DNA of 64,000 nucleotides, from positions 1,984,001 to 2,048,000 of the forward strand of contig CM072886.1 in NCBI GenBank assembly GCA_037013685.1, written 5' to 3'. Shown one piece after another: positions 58,201-64,000 of the stretch (positions are counted from its first letter, which is position 1; each line of letters begins with the position of its first letter). The notes beneath the pieces were generated by a model. It ran no database searches and was not told the origin of the DNA. It saw only the letters and a program-made list of their open reading frames with translations. A program made the position numbers and the translations under genes. The DNA comes from Acridotheres tristis. Taxonomy: Eukaryota; Chordata; Aves; Passeriformes; Sturnidae.

Positions 58201-61200
58201 CTGCTCACATGGCTGGAGCTGCTCCTGGCCTCGCTGGAGCTGGGTGAGCTCATCCTCTGGCTCTTCAGTTCTGTGTGAAAAGGGCCAGAAAAGTCAGGGC
58301 AGCTTTGTCCTTGTTGGCATTCATGAGAACAAGAGATTTTCCCCTTCTTACTTCCATTCTTTCTGCTGCTTGTTCTTCCCTTTGTTAACTAAACCCAGCC
58401 TAACTCTTGCTACAAAAACCCTTCCCTTGTACCCTTGATCACCACCCACACAGCCCTGGCTGCTGCTCAGAGCTCCCTCCTGGCGCTGTGGGCACAGCTG
58501 GTGCTGCTCCAGAGGACACTGGGGCTGTGTGCAGGGCAGGGGGGGCTGGCACATCACAGCTGCCTCTGGGAAGCAGCAGAACAACTTGTGCCACTCGTCT
58601 TGTGAGCGAGCTGGTGAATCCTGCAGCTCCCCCTGAGGAGTGTTCATCTTCCACAGGCACACAGGGAGTCCTTCAGAGGCTTTTCAAGGAGGTGGTTTTG
58701 AAGCTGCCTCGCTCTCTGCCTTTTGTGTGCCTGTGTTTTAGTTTAGGCTGTCGGGCTGTGATTTCATTTCTCACTCCTGGCACTCCTTCTGCAGAGCTTT
58801 GAGTGAGTGACTCCGTGTCCAGCCTTGTGCTGTGCCTGCAGTGCTGCACACTCTGGTGTCTCCCTCCCGTGAAATGGCCACAGGTCTCTGCCAGAAAAAT
58901 CTTTTATGGGCAGAGGTTTCAATTTCTTCACTGTGTGAGGGTGTTTGCAGTTATTCTGTGCATGTTCAAACCTGCTGGTGCATCATCCACAGCTCCCAGA
59001 ACGTTTCTGTGTGGATCTTGTGCTCTGAAGTGCACAACTTCTGTGCTTCAAGAGTCAAATCAATGTGAAGCCTAATTAGTGTTTATTTGTGCTTGTGCAG
59101 AGTTGTGCTGTCTTGGACTGAGTGTTTGTACTCTTCCCTTCCTTTATTTAATATAATAGGCCATTGCAGTATGAAACTCTTTTTATAAAAATATGACTGA
59201 TTTCACCCAAGGAAGTGAAATGATTTTCCCTTAGCAGAACTCATCTCACTTCTCCGTGCAATTTCAGTTTGTGAGTTAAACCTCAGAATTTAACAGCAGA
59301 AATAAATCTCTGCAGCAAACCATTTCAAGACCAGTTTTCACAGAATCTGAACCCTGAGCAACTGGATGTTTTAATCTCCCCTGCATCTGTGACAGCAATT
59401 CTTTTTATCCTCCTGGACTAAAAAAAATGTAACTTTTTACATAATATTTCATGCTGCAGAAGCAATATATTGAGATCTACATTATTCTTCCCTAGGCACT
59501 GGGAACTTTTGCCACGTGTAGTTTGTAGGATCCTGCCCAATGAGTGACATTTATGTTTGATAATTATAATTTGTTTGAGAGACATTTTATGCCTCTGAAG
59601 TAAATCTTAGAATTTGAGGAAGAGAAACAGTCTTTATTAGGAAATATCTGTGGGAGAGTTGTGCATATATATAGCTGCAACATTATTTAATTAATCAAAA
59701 GTGGGAAGTAGGAATAGCAGGAAAAAATAGAAGGAAACTGAATTCTGGGGTCAGTGAATGAATAAAGATGCTGCTACAAATTCTTTTGAAATGTCACTGT
59801 GTAGCAAAAGAAAAGCCAAATTACCTTAGAGTGACAGAGTTGCTCACACCATTCTGTCTGTAACACCCAGTAATGCTCCCTAAAGTGACACTTATCAAAT
59901 GGAGTTGATACAGTTCCTTTTGCAGTTGCTTTGGAGCTGAAATTATGGATGTGTGAGCACATGCCAGACAAATTAATTACAGAGACATGGATGAAAGGTG
60001 CTTTACATCCCTATATTAATTTGGCACCAGAGTTTTTTACATCCATCTATCAAAATCTGGCTTGAAGGAGAAGGCAGGAATGTTTTCCTCTCTGAAACCA
60101 CGTGGTGGCTGTTGTGCTGTTTCATCTGTCACACAAAAGGAAGCCAGAGGTGCAGTTTATCTGGAATAGTCAGGATCTGGATACACCTGCACACAGGGAG
60201 AAGATCCTGAGGGCTGGATGATTTTCTTGAGGGCTCATTCATTCTCTCCTGTGTCTTGAGGACGTTTGTGCAGGAGAAGATCTGGATTTGGTATCTGAGC
60301 TGCAAATAATCATTTTTTATTGAACTGACAGTGTCCTACTTGTGATGATCCAAAGGCAGGGATGAAATGTAGGTGAGGATCAAGGTGTGGAATCTGCTGA
60401 TGAGCAAGTGAGGGAAAACTGGAGGTGGGCTCTTGGACAAGCCTGAATTAGAGGCAGCACATTCCAAAGCTAAGCACACATTTATGATAATTACTTTGAC
60501 CTTAATTAGGGATGTATCAATGGGATTATCCTGCAGAGTTGCTGCTCAGCAGTGTGGGTGTTAAGTAGTAGCAGAGAAGGTGAGAAAGGAAGGAGGCAGA
60601 TAATTCACTACCTGGGAAATGTGGGCAGCCTGAGCCCTCAAACTGCCAGTGGGAAGAAATACTTAATTACTGGTTAAGGAGGAGATGAATTGCTGCCTTG
60701 TTGTGATGGGTGACTGAAATCTAAGCCCCTCTCCAAATCTTTGGGTGGTGAAAGCCTCTGGCTTTTCTGCTGACCTGTGAGGAGTGCTGAGCATCCTCAT
60801 CTACTGGAATAAACAAAAAAATTATGTGCACCATAGTAGAAGACATTGATTCCAAAGAGGTCAAGAAAAAGTCTGTTGCTGACCTGTTTAAAAATACTCC
60901 AGAGCTCTTGATGATTTCTGGATGTGTGAAGAACTGAATACTGCAATACAACAACAAAAAAAAGGGGGTTTCTGTTCCCTGGAGCAGGCATGAAAAGTCT
61001 TGAAAGTGTTTAAAACCCACATAAGGTAATTGTGGTGTTTTCTATTAAAAGATTGAAAGTAATAGTGCAAACTCTCACTGAGTCTGGTTTTCATTTCATT
61101 TTAAGCCCCTACTTACAGAATGCAGCCTGTGACCCCGCTGGGAATTCTGTCACTTGTTCTGAACATCATGTGTGGAGCTCTGAACCTCATCCGAGGAGTT

Positions 61201-63394
61201 CACCTGGCAGAATATTCCTTCCAGGTAACCCTGATTGCACCCACACCTGAGCATGAGTGAAAGGCAGAGAGTTTTGGGGTCACAAGGGTGTTCAAGGGTG
61301 GCTGTTCTGCCCCTTAGCTGAGCACCCATCTTTCCACAGGAAGTGTTTTGTTTCTCCAGGGACTGTACAGTTGTTTGCTTACCTGCTGCACCTTTTGTAT
61401 TTTACTGTACATCACAATATTCTGCATTTTATTCTGGTCTAGAGAAGTTTAAATTCTGAGAAATATTTTATTCGTGCTAGGCTGCCTCGATATTTTTTTT
61501 CTCCATTTTTGTATTTTATTTTAGATCCTTTTCTGTAATTACTTTATATAAACATGAGACTGTAAACAACTTTTTAAAAAGGAAAAAAAAAAGTGTCCTG
61601 ATTGTATCCTGACACAGTTTTATTTAGTAGGAGCTGTCACATAAGCCTCAGTTCTTGGTTTCTTATCCAGTGATATTGATCTTGGTGTTTAACACTGTTA
61701 CAGTCAATCAACATAAACTGGGATAAGAGGTTCTTGACTATATTTATAATGTTCTCAAATATCAAGCAGCACTTGCTAAAAGCTCTGCCTGACGTAGTTG
61801 TCACTTCTTTTAATCCCAACAGGAGGACCATGAAGGAATTGGAAATGTGATAGCTTTTCTTCTACCTTTTCTAGCCTGTGTTTTTCAGGTATGTTAACTG
61901 CAAATAAAATTTTTTGCTGATTGTTTTGCTGTTACTCACAAGACTGAGCCATTTTTAGCTAAGCAGATGTATTTAATATCCTACCTAGATGATTCCACCG
62001 ATTTATTCCAGTAAAGTGGCACAAAAACACTTCAAATCACATTTTGACCCTTGGAAAATTGCATTTGCAGGCTTTCTCAGTGCTTCCATGTTCTGACAAG
62101 TCAGAGGGGTCTGGGTGTGATAAATACATGCCATCCCAAAAATGGTTTCATTCCAAAGGGATGGACACCACATCTTCCTGTCAGTGTCAGATTTAGTGAT
62201 GAGCTTTTGGGAGCACAGCCACCTTGAGGACTGAGCAAATATTGCACAACAACGTTATTGAAAATGGTGTAATTTACATGAAAAATTACACTGAATCCTG
62301 GTGGCTCCTTAGATTTTTTTCCATAATGGGGTTATTTTCTCTGACCTTACACAGAAGAGTTTGAATGAGGAAAATACAACATGCTCCAAATTGCTTTTTC
62401 TTGAAAGGTTTCTTGAATTCCTAAAAAATTCCACAGCCTTTAACTCGAGGGCAATATATGCTGGAAAATCTTCAGCTTCTAGCCTGGCATTGCAGAAAGG
62501 TGCTGCAGTTTTGTTTCTAGGAATAACTGGTGCCTACAGTGTATCCATTGCCTTTGTTGCACTTGGATCATGGTTTGGGAACCACTGTCTGCAGACTGAT
62601 GTATTTCTGGGATTATTTGTTGTATTATGATAAAATTTAGTATCTTTCAGCCTTCTTACACCTTTGCTCATGGCAGAGCTTTGAGGTGAATAGATTAATT
62701 TAGATCTAATCTATTTATTTCAATCTAATAGATGATTAGATCTATTAGATTAATTTCAATCAAATAGATTAATTTAGATTTAAATACTTGCTGCAAGGTG
62801 TTTTTCACAAAGAAAGGCTCAGTGCTGCTTCTTTCCATGTGAGTACCTGAAGCCAGGGAAGCTGAATAAAGGAGAGTTCTCTCTTCCCCTTTTGATTTAT
62901 AGCAGCTTCTTCCCTAATTGCCTGTGCACAACCTGCAGTGCTTTCCACATGCTGACCTCTGCCTGTGGCACCAGCACAGCTGGAAACTGTGACCTGTGGT
63001 GACAAAGGCTGATCTGTCACTGTCTGAGGGGAAAAAGTGACTCCTCTGTCAGCACTGGGAGCTTTTCATTTTCTCCTCTGAGTGTTTTGCTCTTCACATG
63101 CTGAGTAGATGGTTCAGGCTGAGTAATTCCCAGCTGGATCCCTGGCTTTGTGCAGAGTTCAGTGCTAACCCTCCCTGTCTGCTCCTTTTGCAGTGTTACC
63201 TGTACCTCTTCTACAGCTCAGCCAGGAAGGTGAAGACATTTGTGCTCCTTTTCTGTGTCTGCTCCTGCAACATCTACTTGTATGGATTAAGGAACCTCTG
63301 GCAAATCTCCTTCCACATAGGAGTGGCTTTTCTTTCCTCTTACCAGATCCTGACAAGGCAGCTCCTGGAGAAGCAGCCTGACTGTGGTGTATGA
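52029..63394 (+). CDS. SEC22C: SEC22C, vesicle-trafficking longin-domain membrane protein, complete
   Basis: Joined coding exons 52029-52210, 54224-54387, 55750-55932, 61106-61224, 61823-61888 and 63194-63394 give 915 nt, 304 residues plus stop; human SEC22C is 303. The N-terminus MSMIFFACVVRVRDGLPLSA starts a longin domain (about residues 1-120). A Gln/Leu/Glu linker (about 125-176) follows, then four likely membrane segments from GILSLVLNIMCGALNLI to FHIGVAFLSSYQILT. The protein ends EKQPDCGV, as in mammals ending DCGV. The family acts in ER-Golgi traffic; unlike SEC22B, SEC22A and C lack the SNARE coiled coil, and none is seen here. All six junctions are GT/AG with consistent phase. The start was chosen by homology and A at -3. 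Confidence 0.96.
52211..54223 (+). other. SEC22C intron 2
   Basis: 2.0 kb. Contains the AT-rich tandem repeat at about 52,430-52,845; otherwise nothing recognised. Confidence 0.65.
52430..52845. repeat. TATA-rich tandem repeat (ATATTTAGTTATATATTTAT units)
   Basis: About 400 bp of TATTTATATA and TACACATATACATTTA variants, with at least four recurrences of TTTAGTTATATATTTATA spaced roughly 50-60 bp apart. Confidence 0.9.
54224..54387 (+). CDS. SEC22C: SEC22C coding exon 2
   Basis: 164 nt, residues 61-115: HFLSSGDIACMAICSSSYST, IMAFCFLEELRWEFAASYNT and ASRPYAFIEF, the second half of the longin domain. Acceptor tctatttcag; the donor TTTG/gtttgt is weak (no purine-rich +3 to +5), but phase and homology support it. 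Confidence 0.95.
54388..55749 (+). other. SEC22C intron 3
   Basis: 1.4 kb, containing a poly-T run at about 55,085-55,105 and one CR1 fragment. Confidence 0.65.
55373..55560 (+). mobile_element. CR1 LINE 3' fragment
   Basis: GAAATTCTTTCCTGTGAGGA, GGTGAGGCCCTGGCACAGGT, CAGGTTGGACAGGGCTTGGA and TTGAAGTCCCTTCCATCCC are CR1 3'-region sequence in plus sense. It lies just upstream of a SEC22C exon. Confidence 0.93.
55750..55932 (+). CDS. SEC22C: SEC22C coding exon 3 (Gln/Leu-rich linker)
   Basis: 183 nt, residues 116-176: DTIIQKVKHHFNSS, then WERVEEELQLQPPVQLQLEN and NGLSNGGHAGGRVEV. It corresponds to the IQEELKLQPP region of mammalian SEC22C. The exon is strikingly GC-rich with GCAGCTGCAGCTG runs. 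Acceptor ttatttcag, donor GTTG/gtaagt, phase 1. Confidence 0.94.
57298..57400 (-). mobile_element. CR1 LINE 3'-end remnant
   Basis: TCACAGAATAATTTAGGTTG, AACCTTTCAGATCATTGAGT and CCAACCAGAAAC are the complement of a CR1 terminus, followed by TTCACCACTAAACC. Confidence 0.8.
58090..58605 (+). other. Unassigned two-exon ORF nested in SEC22C intron 4 (speculative)
   Basis: ATG 58,090 opens MALPCKGLFEMLQESRIELW then LHSLVQIDRCRDDPNISLLT and WLELLLASLEL to a good donor CTGG/gtgagc (58,243). A matching phase-1 acceptor cacacag at 58,453 continues ALAAAQSSLLALWAQLVLLQ and on to a TGA at 58,603-58,605. This gives about 101 residues, rich in Leu and predicted helical by eye. I recognise no family. It may be chance, a degenerate gene fragment or a small nested gene. 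Confidence 0.2.
61106..61224 (+). CDS. SEC22C: SEC22C coding exon 4 (first membrane segment)
   Basis: 119 nt, residues 177-216: APTYRMQPVTPLGILSLVLN and IMCGALNLIRGVHLAEYSFQ. The acceptor is ttttaag at 61,099-61,105, chosen because it restores APTYRMQPV (human APNFRMEPV) in the right phase. A second AG at 61,119-61,120 (acttacag) would shift the frame. Donor CCAG/gtaacc, phase 0. Confidence 0.93.
61225..61822 (+). other. SEC22C intron 5
   Basis: 598 nt, nothing recognised. Confidence 0.65.
61823..61888 (+). CDS. SEC22C: SEC22C coding exon 5
   Basis: 66 nt, residues 217-238: EDHEGIGNVIAFLLPFLACV then FQ, a membrane segment. Acceptor cccaacag, donor TCAG/gtatgt, phase 0 at both ends, so it could be skipped in frame. 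Confidence 0.94.
61889..63193 (+). other. SEC22C intron 6
   Basis: 1.3 kb. Contains an AATCTAATAGATTA-type palindromic simple repeat at about 62,690-62,780; otherwise nothing recognised. Confidence 0.65.
63194..63394 (+). CDS. SEC22C: SEC22C last coding exon
   Basis: 201 nt including TGA, residues 239-304: CYLYLFYSSARKVKTFVLLF through GLRNLWQISFHIGVAFLSSY to EKQPDCGV. Acceptor cttttgcag. The C-terminal segment GLRNLWQI-FHIGVAFLSSYQILTRQL is almost identical to the mammalian one. Confidence 0.97.
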   Translation, partial: CYLYLFYSSARKVKTFVLLFCVCSCNIYLYGLRNLWQISFHIGVAFLSSYQILTRQLLEKQPDCGV

Positions 63395-64000
63395 AAAAAA
63401 AAAACTTGGGGTTTGCTACTCTGTTTTTACAATTCTTTTTTGTATTCACCTCGCCAAAAATAGCTCAGAGTGTTTTTTAACCATCCATGGCAATGGTTAT
63501 GGCAAGGAGAACAGCTCCAAGCAACTTGGGACAAGGAGGATCCTGTAATTATGTCCAACACACAGCAAGGGGTGCAGCTGTATTTCACAAGGTGCATGGT
63601 AAAGCTTGTCAGGTGTCACCACAGATGGCAGTTCTTACCATCAGCAGGCTTTTCCTCCTTGGCTGCCACCATCCAGACAGCATTTTGCCATTTGTCTCAC
63701 TGGCTCTGTGATAGTGTGGCAGGTCAGTGCTGCAAATACTCAAATTTTGTAGTAAAACAAAGGTGGAATGGTGGGTGACATTTTTACCTCTAGAATTTAA
63801 GATTCTTGGTAAATGCAAGTAAAGGGGTTTGCTGTAATTAGGTGAGTGCAGTATCAGTGGGAAAAATGGTGAGGGTGAGCTTCAGGGTCATTTTTCTAGG
63901 TTTGGAAGGACAGGAAAAGGCTGTCTATAAACCATAAAGTCTATAAATATCTCCTTGGCTAAACAGCACACTGCAGTCAAGTGTGTGCTCATGGGTTAAT
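63395..64000 (+). other. SEC22C: SEC22C 3' UTR (start)
   Basis: Sequence after the stop codon to the window end. I see no AATAAA or ATTAAA, so the polyadenylation site is probably beyond 64,000. Confidence 0.6.

Larger units (their letters stand above)
55933..61105 (+). other. SEC22C intron 4
   Basis: 5.2 kb. Contains a CR1 remnant at 57,298-57,400, T/G-rich simple sequence at 57,452-57,495 and the unassigned ORF pair at 58,090-58,605. No other exon recognised. Confidence 0.6.

Noticed and set aside
58657..58741. Third exon for the nested ORF in SEC22C intron 4
   Set aside because: The intervening intron would be 55 nt, shorter than usual for vertebrates, and the continuation ends quickly at a TAG.
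1..64000. CRISPR arrays, operons, bacterial promoters, tRNA or rRNA genes
   Set aside because: None seen; the window is eukaryotic nuclear DNA with spliced genes and LINEs.

Overview
The window looks like avian nuclear DNA. It is AT-rich with long introns and no operon structure, and it carries many copies of the bird/reptile LINE CR1 in both orientations, several with the typical ATTCTRTG-type 3' end. Two protein-coding genes can be assembled exon by exon, and their adjacency matches the human 3p22.1 neighbourhood (NKTR next to SEC22C). Identifications rest on recalled family sequence; no search was run.

Positions 1 to about 27,960, minus strand: the 5' part of NKTR, a large nuclear cyclophilin with a Ser/Arg-rich tail. 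A non-coding first exon in a CpG island (27,540-28,070) is followed by eleven coding exons with consistent phases, from ATG 27,559 to donor 979. They encode 386 codons plus 2 nt: the whole cyclophilin domain, an acidic/basic linker and the conserved [12 protein letters not shown] block. The large RS-repeat exon(s) and the 3' end lie beyond the left edge.

Positions 28,070-46,900: about 19 kb of intergenic sequence between the two 5' ends. It holds at least eight recognisable CR1 fragments, a probable solo LTR (about 45,989-46,271), CCCCATCC-type repeats, and a GTTCCCAGCCC-type minisatellite (46,310-46,990) abutting the next CpG island. I found no exon of SS18L2, which lies between these genes in mammals.

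Positions 46,900-64,000, plus strand: SEC22C, a multi-pass ER/Golgi longin-domain protein. A non-coding exon ending at 47,150 contains five GGGGCC units. Six coding exons (52,029-63,394) give a complete 304-residue protein with consistent splice phases. The start exon's acceptor lies in a roughly 105-bp tandem duplication that also copied the acceptor. The 3' UTR runs to the window end with no AATAAA seen.

The two genes are transcribed divergently from separate CpG islands 19 kb apart. Nothing suggests a functional pathway shared between nuclear RNA processing (NKTR) and early secretory traffic (SEC22C). The most notable unexplained items are a 46-nt exon-like segment in the NKTR cyclophilin region that would introduce a stop, a perfect 22-bp-arm hairpin in an NKTR intron, a tandem pair of palindromic units at 457-644, the GGGGCC tract in SEC22C exon 1, and a two-exon ORF of unknown family nested in SEC22C intron 4.
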